Positions 1 to 6,244 of a stretch of DNA of 6,244 bases are shown one piece after another. The position numbers were made by a program, and so were the translations under genes. Source of the stretch: Syntrophomonas sp. UBA4807. GTDB taxonomy: Bacteria > Bacillota > Syntrophomonadia > Syntrophomonadales > Syntrophomonadaceae. The stretch lies in contig DHGD01000110.1 in the NCBI GenBank assembly GCA_002402575.1, positions 1 to 6,244 of the forward strand, read 5' to 3'. Numbering within the stretch: the stretch's first letter is position 1; the number at the start of each line of letters is the position of its first letter. A model generated the notes under the pieces. That model did not search any database. It was given only the letters and a program-made list of their open reading frames with translations, and had not been told where the DNA came from.

Positions 1-2813
1 GGGGAAAAAATGGGATCGGGCAAACGCTCCGCAACCCGGTAGCCATCAGTTATAGCCAGACCGATGCGGGAGATTTCATCATCTCCGTAGGCGCGGTAAA
101 ACAGATAGACAGTGGCGCCGATGCGCAGCGCGCCGGCATTAAGCACGTAGCGGCTTTCCCAGTCATGTTCCCGCAACGGAACCAATATGGGGTTATGAGG
201 ATATCTTACCAACTGTCCGGCTGGCGGATAGGAGGTCATTTCCTGAGACACCAGGGTTACATCAGTCGTTTTGGTACCCATCAATATGTCCAGCAGGTTC
301 TCGCTGGCCCGGCCCGCTCCGATCATTTGCGTTATCAGCTGGCCGATCTGTTCAGAATCGTAACCCATACCCAGCTGTATCGCTTCCAATAAGTCATGGT
401 TAAACCACTTTTCTTCCACATGGCTGGAGATTGGAGTGGGAACCCCTTTGCCGCCGCGATAACTATAGCTGGCCCAGGTCCAGGCCGAACAGGGTATGAA
501 GCTGCCGTCTTCCATTACCTGACTGAGGCCGTAACCATCCAGCAGCAGGTTCAACATATCAGCATCTTGTGTTTGGCCGTTGGCAAGCATAACCTTTGCT
601 TGTTTTCTCAATGTCGCCACCATGGCGCGATGGTGCATATTTTCGAAAATATTATGGGCTGAAAAAATATCGGTATTGTAACGGCCGATTAATGAGTTGC
701 GCACCTTTTCGCCCAGGTTTTTCCGCTCACGAGCATAGACCCGCCACAATGCCGCATAGTCCAGGGCAATCATGATTTGCCGGATCAAATAGAGACAGAA
801 GCGCATACGCGGATACTTTCCTCCCATGCCTTTGGCCATGGGAATTATGGTTATGCGCGAGGTTATCTTATTCAGATTGGAGAGGGTGTTCTGGGAGACC
901 AACCCGTCAAGGGTATTACTGCCTAAAATAAGCGGCTTCAATTCCACTTCAGTCATGTGTTCCGGGCTTAGCTGATCAATGATCCATAACAGGGCGCGAT
1001 CGACATATTTGCGGTTTTCGACCAGGTTGGCCAGTGTGACGGCATCACGCCCATTCATGTTGGCGAGCAGGTCTCGAGCCGTATTATATCCCAGCGGAAT
1101 CATCACATTAAGCGGGGGAAAACGCAGCAACATTTCCTCCAGAACCTCGTCTTTAACCGAAAAAATCTTAGGTAAGGACATCATTTTGAAGATATTGGCG
1201 CTGATCTCAGTAACTCCACTTTCGCTATAAAGCTCACCCGGCAGCCAGGCTTGCATGGCCTCCTCAATTTGTTGGAAGAATTCCTCCAAATATTGCGCAT
1301 AGACACGGGGAGGAGAGCCTTCCGGCACCAGCAGGCCATCGCTCATAAAATGGTTGAAAGCATTGTGATAATCATCTATGAGCTGACGAAATACGCCCTC
1401 GGTCCAAACCACTTTGCCGCCCCGCCCGGTGATTTTCTTAGGCAGAATAACTGGAAAACCGGGTATGAATTCCAGATATTGGGCCGGAACAAGGGCGGGT
1501 TTTTGTTTATGGGCCTGAGTAAGCCATTTCTGCCTGAAGCCCGGAAAATGAATAGTGAAACTGTCCTGTTGCTTATCGCAGACAAGCCGAGCCAAGGCAA
1601 TATCGCCCTCGGTTTCTAAAGCGGGCCAGGCTTCAATGCGGTTCATCATTGCAGCCAGACGTCCGTTAAAGGCAAAGGTGAGCGCATTCATTACATCGTC
1701 CTTATTCAAGGCTGCATTATGGCAGAAAGCCAGCAAAAACTCATACACGATGGCGGCCCAAACATCGCTGTTAAGGTGCCTCAAGTGATGAAGGGTTCCT
1801 TTGCGGGAGGACTGGGAAACACTACTGATCAACACCCGGCTGATATCAGGGGGAAGCAGTTGCTGATACAATTCGCGGTATTGTGGCGCAATGTGCCTGA
1901 AGGCTTGCACAACCGTATCCAAAGTGTAATTGCCCGGATTGGGTTGATCCCGGAATCCGCCTCCTAAAATATCCGGAGTTCGGGTCAAAACCGGGGTATT
2001 TGTCCAGAAGCGCTGATCTTTATTTATGCAGGTGAACATAGCCGTGGCCAGATCCTTAAAAAGATAGTTCAATTTCTCCAGGCCGGGCGGGTTTAATTTG
2101 GCTCCCAGACGAACCTGACAGATGTTCTTTTGCCAGATAATGGCGCGAGTCAATATCCAGGGATCAATACCGTAGCCTGCGGTTAATTGAGTACTGAAGT
2201 TTATCTCCAGCGACAAGTCTTCTACCAGGTCGTGGGAAATCGCGTAAATGCCGCTTAAGGGATCAATGAAATGATGATTGTAAAAGGTTTGCAGGAGGGG
2301 GGCAATCAAGAGGCTGGCAATGACTTCTTCGCTATAGTGGCGTTCAAAAACACCTACCGCCAAATCGTATTCTCCCAGAATAGATTCCAGCAGCATCCTG
2401 ATCCATTCTGCCTTGAAGCCCCGGCTGCCGTCTCGGGCCAAATCAGCTGCCAGTATGATTAAATTAGATTCCAGATGCCGGCTGATTTCCATGATGGCCC
2501 TGATGCTGGCGCCGCGCCCATTGGCGCCTGCTTTCATGGTCAGACTTAACAGCGGAACGCTGAGTGCGGTTTGCCGGATAACCTCTAAAGTCTCGCTCCC
2601 GGCCGGGTCGCCCACACAAAGCAATATGGCATTACGCGCCGCGACAAGGTCGCGCAACTCAGTGTTAATGAGATGCAGCGTCTCTATTAAAGTATTGGTT
2701 TCGTTATAAAAAGGAATACCTATGACCAGTTCTATGTTTTGCAGGGATTGAATTTGTTTTATCACCCCGCTTATACTCTGCTCAAAAAGCATGTCTGCAA
2801 TGTCGGGTGACAA
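1..2813 (-). CDS. GT81-like glycosyltransferase / GH130 glycoside phosphorylase fusion, C-terminus cut by window edge
   Basis: I read this frame codon by codon from 2813 to the left edge and found no stop: 937 whole codons, the end lying outside. Residues ~25-300 look like a GT-A transferase of the glucosyl-3-phosphoglycerate synthase (GpgS, GT81) type: GIPFYNE (32-38), NGRGAS (98-103), LAADLARD (121-128), DPLSG (184-188), GYGID (213-217), QVRLG (233-237). GpgS moves glucose from a nucleotide sugar to 3-phosphoglycerate. Residues ~300-870 are soluble and probably mostly helical, and I do not recognise them. From ~873 a GH130 phosphorylase starts: HNPIL (873-877), W885-E886, VLNAGA (890-895), YLFYRAYG (903-910), SRIGLAITDGY (915-925). 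GH130 enzymes phosphorolyse beta-mannosides; the catalytic Asp should lie beyond the edge. No signal peptide or membrane segment, so probably cytosolic. Start: TTG 2813 has a good Shine-Dalgarno and an in-frame stop lies shortly upstream; ATG 2792 is the alternative. The GH130 call is firmer than the GT81 call. Confidence 0.85.
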   Translation of the reverse strand, partial: MSPDIADMLFEQSISGVIKQIQSLQNIELVIGIPFYNETNTLIETLHLINTELRDLVAARNAILLCVGDPAGSETLEVIRQTALSVPLLSLTMKAGANGRGASIRAIMEISRHLESNLIILAADLARDGSRGFKAEWIRMLLESILGEYDLAVGVFERHYSEEVIASLLIAPLLQTFYNHHFIDPLSGIYAISHDLVEDLSLEINFSTQLTAGYGIDPWILTRAIIWQKNICQVRLGAKLNPPGLEKLNYLFKDLATAMFTCINKDQRFWTNTPVLTRTPDILGGGFRDQPNPGNYTLDTVVQAFRHIAPQYRELYQQLLPPDISRVLISSVSQSSRKGTLHHLRHLNSDVWAAIVYEFLLAFCHNAALNKDDVMNALTFAFNGRLAAMMNRIEAWPALETEGDIALARLVCDKQQDSFTIHFPGFRQKWLTQAHKQKPALVPAQYLEFIPGFPVILPKKITGRGGKVVWTEGVFRQLIDDYHNAFNHFMSDGLLVPEGSPPRVYAQYLEEFFQQIEEAMQAWLPGELYSESGVTEISANIFKMMSLPKIFSVKDEVLEEMLLRFPPLNVMIPLGYNTARDLLANMNGRDAVTLANLVENRKYVDRALLWIIDQLSPEHMTEVELKPLILGSNTLDGLVSQNTLSNLNKITSRITIIPMAKGMGGKYPRMRFCLYLIRQIMIALDYAALWRVYARERKNLGEKVRNSLIGRYNTDIFSAHNIFENMHHRAMVATLRKQAKVMLANGQTQDADMLNLLLDGYGLSQVMEDGSFIPCSAWTWASYSYRGGKGVPTPISSHVEEKWFNHDLLEAIQLGMGYDSEQIGQLITQMIGAGRASENLLDILMGTKTTDVTLVSQEMTSYPPAGQLVRYPHNPILVPLREHDWESRYVLNAGALRIGATVYLFYRAYGDDEISRIGLAITDGYRVAERLPDPIFS

Positions 2814-2821
2814 TAGCCTCT

Positions 2822-2827
2822 TCCTTT
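2822..2827 (-). promoter_or_regulatory. Ribosome binding site deciding a TTG start
   Basis: On the minus strand AAAGGA lies 8 bases before TTG 2813. The next in-frame candidate, ATG 2792, has no purine-rich tract before it, and upstream of TTG the frame reaches a stop with no other ATG, GTG or TTG. The TTG is therefore the preferred start of the fusion gene. Confidence 0.7.
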
Positions 2828-3043
2828 CTGTCTCGATGATATTGGGTATTGAGTTAGGTCAGACGGGCAAATTGTTCTCATCGGCCTGGCGCCAGAGTGA
2901 AACCGGCGTGAAGCTGTGGAGCCAATGATAGCGGCCTTATGTTGCGTTTGGGTATTACGGCTAAGAACACATCTCCAAAAGCGACGGCCATGACAGCATA
3001 TAATCAGACGCGCTCCCGGAGATCAATAGCAGCCTGTCTGCAG

Positions 3044-3083
3044 AGCCAATAAACCATTACCCTACCATATGTCGTTATTGGCT
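3044..3083. repeat. 9-base perfect inverted repeat, possible operator or hairpin
   Basis: AGCCAATAA (3044-3052) is exactly mirrored by TTATTGGCT (3075-3083), with 22 bases between. The arm centres are 31 bases apart, near three helical turns, which would suit a dimeric regulator, though a hairpin in RNA is equally possible. No T-tract follows on either strand, so it is not a typical intrinsic terminator. A related GAGCCAATGA lies at 2919-2928. It sits about 230-270 bases upstream of the fusion gene start. Function unknown. Confidence 0.4.
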
Positions 3084-3109
3084 AAATCATACCACAGCCC
3101 AACCTTATG

Positions 3110-3147
3110 GAGAAGATTTTTTACAGCCCGGCCCGATAAGTCTTCTC
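3110..3147. repeat. 7-base inverted repeat flanking a GC-rich loop
   Basis: GAGAAGA (3110-3116) is mirrored by TCTTCTC (3141-3147). In RNA the stem could lengthen inward by a wobble and two A-U pairs. The loop contains a C/G-rich stretch (AGCCCGGCCCG). There is no trailing U-tract in either direction, so a terminator is not supported. May be chance. Confidence 0.25.
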
Positions 3148-3287
3148 TGGGGCACAACAAAGCAAAACATATGGCACTATCGGAACCGGTGCTGCGGTTT
3201 GAAGCCATCCTGACAGAAAGGACCAATTCATAGAGCCACCCGCCAGTATTTGACAAGCGCGTATAAACGTAACATTGTTGCCATAAA

Positions 3288-3899
3288 TCATGATGTATGG
3301 TTTATTCTCTGGACTCTGCCAAGTCGGGAGCGGACCCATTGCCGCACATCGTTCCAATGTTGTACGCGAACTATGTTTGCGGAGTTAAGATGGCTGTTAT
3401 ACGGGTAATCGAACATGATTACCGGTATATGGGCGCTGATTTCCCTGACCAAGTCATGGTGATCTTCAATCATTATTTGCACTTGATTCTCCTGGCACAC
3501 TGCCAGCTTGCTGAAATAATGCATATTGTCGGTAGCGTTAAGGATAAGCCGGTCATATTCCACCCCGTAATGTGTCAGCCAATTTGAGGTGACCTCCTTA
3601 ACCTGCGGGTACTGCTGGTTGCGGGATGTTATCAGTATGATGCGATGGTCCTGTTTCAGTTCGCGGATGACCTCGACGGCTTTCTCCTTGGGACGCATAT
3701 TCTGATAGATATGACCCAGGTATAAACTGAGGAATTCGTCAGCCACGGCGGGGTCCCACCCCAGAGCGTCCTCTAAATAGTAAAAACGGGGGTCGGGCAC
3801 CGTGTTCAACCCCCGCTGTTCTCCGAATATTCTGGCATAGTCCATAATCATCTCGGTGGTGTGGGTGATGGTGTTGTCGATGTCAATGCCGATAACCAT
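3288..3899 (-). CDS. HAD-superfamily 5'(3')-deoxyribonucleotidase (NT5C-like)
   Basis: A 203-residue soluble hydrolase, a usual length for the family. The HAD motifs are in order: motif I GIDIDNT with nucleophile D6 and acid/base D8; motif II LITSRN with T91; motif III lysine K131 in FSKLAVC; motif IV IEDHHD with E145 and D146. The C-terminal DYPYN (164-168) and VRVQHW (177-182) match the NT5C pattern. The family removes phosphate from (deoxy)nucleoside monophosphates using Mg2+ and an aspartyl-phosphate intermediate; bacterial members are mostly assigned by homology and the true substrate here is unknown. ATG 3899 was chosen because AAGGAG lies 10 bases upstream and the conserved fold starts at once. 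A TTG at 4013 would add 38 unconserved residues without a ribosome binding site. It follows the c-di-GMP gene by 202 bases and precedes the fusion gene by 474, so co-transcription is uncertain. Confidence 0.88.
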   Translation of the reverse strand: MVIGIDIDNTITHTTEMIMDYARIFGEQRGLNTVPDPRFYYLEDALGWDPAVADEFLSLYLGHIYQNMRPKEKAVEVIRELKQDHRIILITSRNQQYPQVKEVTSNWLTHYGVEYDRLILNATDNMHYFSKLAVCQENQVQIMIEDHHDLVREISAHIPVIMFDYPYNSHLNSANIVRVQHWNDVRQWVRSRLGRVQRINHTS

Positions 3900-3909
3900 A
3901 ATCTGCTTG

Positions 3910-3915
3910 CTCCTT
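3910..3915 (-). promoter_or_regulatory. Ribosome binding site of the nucleotidase gene
   Basis: AAGGAG on the minus strand, 10 bases before ATG 3899. It decides in favour of this start over the upstream in-frame TTG at 4013. Confidence 0.7.
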
Positions 3916-3928
3916 TTCCCCGGTGTGA

Positions 3929-3958
3929 TGCCATGTCCCCGGTCGAGTTCCCATGGCA
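3929..3958 (-). repeat. Possible leader hairpin before the nucleotidase gene
   Basis: TGCCATG (3929-3935) and CATGGCA (3952-3958) form a perfect 7-base inverted repeat with a 16-base loop, about 14 bases upstream of the ribosome binding site. The octamer TCCCCGGT occurs in the loop (3936-3943) and again at 3917-3924, beside the ribosome binding site, 19 bases apart. It could influence translation or be a protein site; no known riboswitch class is recognised. Confidence 0.35.
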
Positions 3959-3962
3959 CCTC

Positions 3963-3974
3963 TATGTTAACATA
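3963..3974. repeat. 12-base perfect palindrome TATGTTAACATA
   Basis: The sequence equals its own reverse complement. It lies 64 bases upstream of the nucleotidase ATG and overlaps the weak -10 candidate on the minus strand, a natural place for a repressor operator. The regulator cannot be named from sequence alone. Confidence 0.35.
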
Positions 3975-3998
3975 AAGCGAGCTTTGGGGGACAGCCAA
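3969..3998 (-). promoter_or_regulatory. Weak candidate promoter for the nucleotidase gene
   Basis: On the minus strand TTGGCT (3998-3993) and TATGTT (3974-3969) are separated by 18 bases; each matches four of six positions of the sigma-70/sigma-A consensus. Transcription would begin near 3962, giving a leader of roughly 60 bases that includes the hairpin. The matches are modest and may be fortuitous. Confidence 0.25.
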
Positions 3999-4101
3999 CT
4001 GGCAATTATGCAATTAACCGGGGAGGCCGGGGACGGTAAAGCGAAGATGCCGCAGGCTGCGAAAAACTGCGGGAACGATTGCTTTTCAAGCGTTTCAATA
4101 C

Positions 4102-6213
4102 CTAAAGCGGCGCCTCTTGATTAGGAGAAGACAGGAGCGTATCCGGGCTGCAGTCTGCTGTTAACATATTGAGAAATTTGACGACTAGCTCAGGGTCAAA
4201 CTGAGTACCGGCATTACGCCGCAATTCTGCCAGGGCTTCTTCAACAGACATGGCCCGGCGGTAGGGCCGGTCGTTGGTCATGGCGTCATAAGCGTCTATT
4301 ATAGCCAGTATGCGACATTCCAAGGGAATGTCGCAACCTTTGATGCCTAGCGGGTAGCCCCTGCCATCCCAACGTTCATGATGCTTGAGGATCAGATCGG
4401 AGATGCTGCTCAATTCCGGAATCGATTGCGCGATGCGGTAACCGATTTCACTGTGGCGCTGCATCTCCAGACGTTCACTATCCGTAAGCAGCCCCGGCTT
4501 GAACAGGATTTTATCGGAGATCCCCACTTTGCCGATGTCATGGAATTGGGCCAAAAGCTGCAGATTGGTCAGCATATTGTCCCTAAGCCCGGCGTAGACG
4601 CCCAGCTTCAAGATCAGTTCCCGCAGCCGCTCAGCATGACCTTCGGTTATGAAGTCGCGCGCCTCCAGGGTCTTCATCATGCCCTGCACCATTCCGCTCC
4701 TGAAGCTCTGCATGTGGTTCAGTTTTTCATGGCACATATTGTCGTCAGCTTCGCGGTATAATTGGCTGATATCGGCCAGGGGCGAACGGGAAACGGCAAA
4801 ACCCATGGAAATGCTCATCATCAGCTGGGGTTTGTCCCGGTTGTATTGTTCCACCGCCTGGTTTACCGAAGCGCATATCTGGTGAATGAGTTCCCGGTTG
4901 CTATGGGGAATCAAAACCGCAAATTCATCGCCGCCAATGCGTGCCAGGCTGAGGCCGTCGCCCAGGGCGGATTGGATGATGGTTGCGGCGTTAATCAATA
5001 GGCTGTCCCCGGCTATGTGACCAAAAGTATCGTTGACCAGTTTCAATCCGTCTATGTCGAACACGATTATGCTGCAGCCTCCCTTAACGGTGCTCATCTG
5101 CTGCTCAAAATAGGTGCGATTGAAAAGACCGGTCAGAGAATCGTGCACAATAAGATACTCAAGTTCGGTTTCTTTGGCCTTGCGCCGGTTTATTTCGAAT
5201 TGCAGTTCTTTGACTAAGGTTTTATCCTGACATATCAATAACAGCCCTGTAAAATCATGGTTGCGGTCTCTTATGGTGCTGATGCTGACATTAACCGGAA
5301 CATTCAAGCCCCGCCGGGTTATGAAATCTAATTCCTGAGGCCACACCAGGCTGGTCTGCGCAGCGGTTTTGGCCAGAACGGCGCGAAAATCGATATTGAG
5401 CACCTGTTCAAGCGGGCCGTCAACCACTTCTTCTTTATTGCAGCCCAGCACTTTCAACCCGGCAGCATTCAAGTCCGCGATTTGGCCCTGCTTATTCACT
5501 ACCAGTACAATTTCACTAATCTGGCAGACGATGTCATCCGCTGTAATCAAGGAACTGACGCTCATGAACTGGTATTTCACCCTAACGTACCATATGGCGA
5601 AAATAAGCAGCAAAAAAATGAACTGATCGTAGCAGGGGGAATTGTAATTGTGACCGGACAGATACAGATCACTTAAGGCGCCGCAGATGAAAGCCAAACC
5701 CGCAAAGCCTAAAATAATTGAGGACTGCTTTTTCTCCCGCCTTGTGGCAGCGCTGCGCTGCCAATACCAGAGCAGCAACAGACACAAAAACAAGTATATG
5801 TAGGTATAGACATATTCGATTCGTGTTATGAGTATGGTGCTGGTCTGGTTGCGCAAAGCATAATCGTTGATAAATAGTTCATAAAAGCTAAGCATTATGC
5901 CGGGCAGGTAAAGTGCTATTTTTTTCAAGGGGGTATTGACATAATGCTCGGTGCGGCTGGCTATTAAGCACATCATCAAAAGCAGCCCGGGATAATTCAG
6001 CCAGCCCAGCTGCTCCACTTGGTTAAGCCAATAAGCCCAGGCCGGATCCGCGGTGTTGAATATCAACAGCTCAAAAAGGGTAATGTGTGCCAGCAGAAGG
6101 CAAATTGCCAGGAAAAGACGGCTCAGTCTTTCCCGAGGATTGGTGTAGAAGGAATGAAAACCCATAAACAGATATACTATCAGAGCGGTATAGTTGGCGA
6201 TAATCAATAGCAT
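4102..6213 (-). CDS. Membrane c-di-GMP signalling protein: 7TM sensor, PAS, GGDEF and HD-GYP
   Basis: 703 residues. About seven hydrophobic helices occupy residues 2-215, resembling the 7TM sensor region of Bacillota histidine kinases; the ligand is unknown. A PAS domain follows (~225-328, with VLVVNKQGQIADLN near its start), then a short charged, probably coiled-coil linker. The GGDEF domain (~355-500) has FDIDGLK with metal residues D386 and D388, and an intact GGDEF at 427-431, so diguanylate cyclase activity is plausible. The inhibitory I-site RxxD is absent: GDGL occupies its place. The HD-GYP domain (~508-683) keeps H558-D559, K562, H587, HHE (611-613) and DGRGYP (616-621), the signature of c-di-GMP phosphodiesterases. 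Both catalytic halves look competent, so the net direction cannot be predicted. ATG 6213 was chosen over TTG 6234 and ATG 6231 because GGGGAG sits 7 bases before it and the first membrane helix starts immediately. Confidence 0.93.
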   Translation of the reverse strand: MLLIIANYTALIVYLFMGFHSFYTNPRERLSRLFLAICLLLAHITLFELLIFNTADPAWAYWLNQVEQLGWLNYPGLLLMMCLIASRTEHYVNTPLKKIALYLPGIMLSFYELFINDYALRNQTSTILITRIEYVYTYIYLFLCLLLLWYWQRSAATRREKKQSSIILGFAGLAFICGALSDLYLSGHNYNSPCYDQFIFLLLIFAIWYVRVKYQFMSVSSLITADDIVCQISEIVLVVNKQGQIADLNAAGLKVLGCNKEEVVDGPLEQVLNIDFRAVLAKTAAQTSLVWPQELDFITRRGLNVPVNVSISTIRDRNHDFTGLLLICQDKTLVKELQFEINRRKAKETELEYLIVHDSLTGLFNRTYFEQQMSTVKGGCSIIVFDIDGLKLVNDTFGHIAGDSLLINAATIIQSALGDGLSLARIGGDEFAVLIPHSNRELIHQICASVNQAVEQYNRDKPQLMMSISMGFAVSRSPLADISQLYREADDNMCHEKLNHMQSFRSGMVQGMMKTLEARDFITEGHAERLRELILKLGVYAGLRDNMLTNLQLLAQFHDIGKVGISDKILFKPGLLTDSERLEMQRHSEIGYRIAQSIPELSSISDLILKHHERWDGRGYPLGIKGCDIPLECRILAIIDAYDAMTNDRPYRRAMSVEEALAELRRNAGTQFDPELVVKFLNMLTADCSPDTLLSSPNQEAPL

Positions 6214-6220
6214 ACTGCAT

Positions 6221-6226
6221 CTCCCC
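6221..6226 (-). promoter_or_regulatory. Ribosome binding site of the c-di-GMP signalling gene
   Basis: GGGGAG on the minus strand, 7 bases upstream of ATG 6213. This spacing favours 6213 over the in-frame ATG at 6231 and TTG at 6234, which would place the site inside the coding sequence. Only about 30 bases upstream of the gene are in the window, so its promoter cannot be assessed. Confidence 0.7.
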
Positions 6227-6244
6227 TGCATCAAGACGACTTAT

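Larger units (their letters stand above)
2814..3287. other. 474-base intergenic region without a credible gene
   Basis: Only short frames occur here, none with both a ribosome binding site and recognisable protein sequence. No tRNA, CRISPR array or riboswitch consensus was recognised by eye. It contains two inverted repeats (3044-3083 and 3110-3147), a repeated GAGCCAATRA decamer (2919-2928 and 3043-3052), and the 5' leader of the fusion gene. No hairpin followed by a T-tract was found for termination of the nucleotidase gene, and no minus-strand -35/-10 pair was convincing for the fusion gene. Confidence 0.7.

Noticed and set aside
165..2709. Several plus-strand frames of 60-120 codons across 165-2709
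   Set aside because: They lie opposite the long minus-strand frame, which alone carries recognisable GT and GH130 motifs. The plus-strand translations have no family features.
2999..3004. Perfect TATAAT on the plus strand
   Set aside because: No -35 element at 16-18 bases upstream, and no plus-strand gene follows.
3065..3174. CCATATGT and ACATATGG as a distant inverted pair
   Set aside because: Arms are 8 bases and 94 bases apart, each containing the short palindrome CATATG; likely chance.
3250..3267. TTGACA followed by TATAAA on the plus strand
   Set aside because: The spacer is only 6 bases, far too short for a promoter, and no plus-strand gene lies downstream.
3062..3357. Two short minus-strand frames (64 and 78 codons) downstream of or overlapping the nucleotidase gene end
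   Set aside because: No ribosome binding site, no recognisable sequence; one overlaps the nucleotidase 3' end in another frame.
3900..4013. 38-residue N-terminal extension of the nucleotidase from TTG 4013
   Set aside because: No ribosome binding site at 4013, unconserved sequence, and it would cover the palindrome and hairpin. ATG 3899 has AAGGAG and starts directly at the HAD fold.
4050..4072. CCGCAG...CTGCGG hairpin after the c-di-GMP gene as an intrinsic terminator
   Set aside because: The stem is only 6 pairs and no U-tract follows in the minus-strand direction; the T-run is inside the loop.
4378..6210. Plus-strand frames opposite the c-di-GMP gene
   Set aside because: Shadow frames of a gene with clear 7TM, PAS, GGDEF and HD-GYP motifs on the other strand.

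Overview
The window carries three genes, all on the minus strand, with short leaders and two intergenic gaps. Base composition is close to balanced. The combination of a 7TM-PAS-GGDEF-HD-GYP sensor, an NT5C-type nucleotidase and purine-rich AAGGAG-type ribosome binding sites suggests a Gram-positive-type anaerobe (Bacillota, Clostridia or Negativicutes). That placement is inference; no marker gene is present.

Layout in transcription order (right to left): (1) 6213-4102, a 703-residue membrane cyclic-di-GMP signalling protein with a seven-helix sensor, a PAS domain, an intact GGDEF domain and an intact HD-GYP domain. (2) A 202-base gap holding the leader of the next gene, with a 12-base palindrome, a small hairpin and a repeated octamer. 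(3) 3899-3288, a 203-residue HAD-superfamily hydrolase of the NT5C 5'(3')-deoxyribonucleotidase type. (4) A 474-base gap without a credible gene but with two inverted repeats. (5) 2813 to the left edge, one uninterrupted reading frame of at least 937 codons that leaves the window without a stop. It is easily missed because neither its stop nor an ATG in the best position is present.

The last gene is the most interesting. Its N-terminal ~300 residues resemble glucosyl-3-phosphoglycerate synthase (GT81, GT-A fold), but positions that bind metal in that family appear substituted. A central ~570 residues are not recognisable to me. From about residue 873 a GH130 glycoside phosphorylase domain (the mannoside phosphorylase family) begins and is cut by the window edge. 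A glycosyltransferase-like module and a phosphorylase in one chain suggest a cytosolic enzyme that builds, remodels or mobilises a small glycoside or reserve glycan.

The gaps and separate ribosome binding sites do not force the three genes into one operon, although all point the same way. A functional tie between the HAD phosphatase and the transferase/phosphorylase protein is possible but unproven; the c-di-GMP protein may simply be a neighbour.
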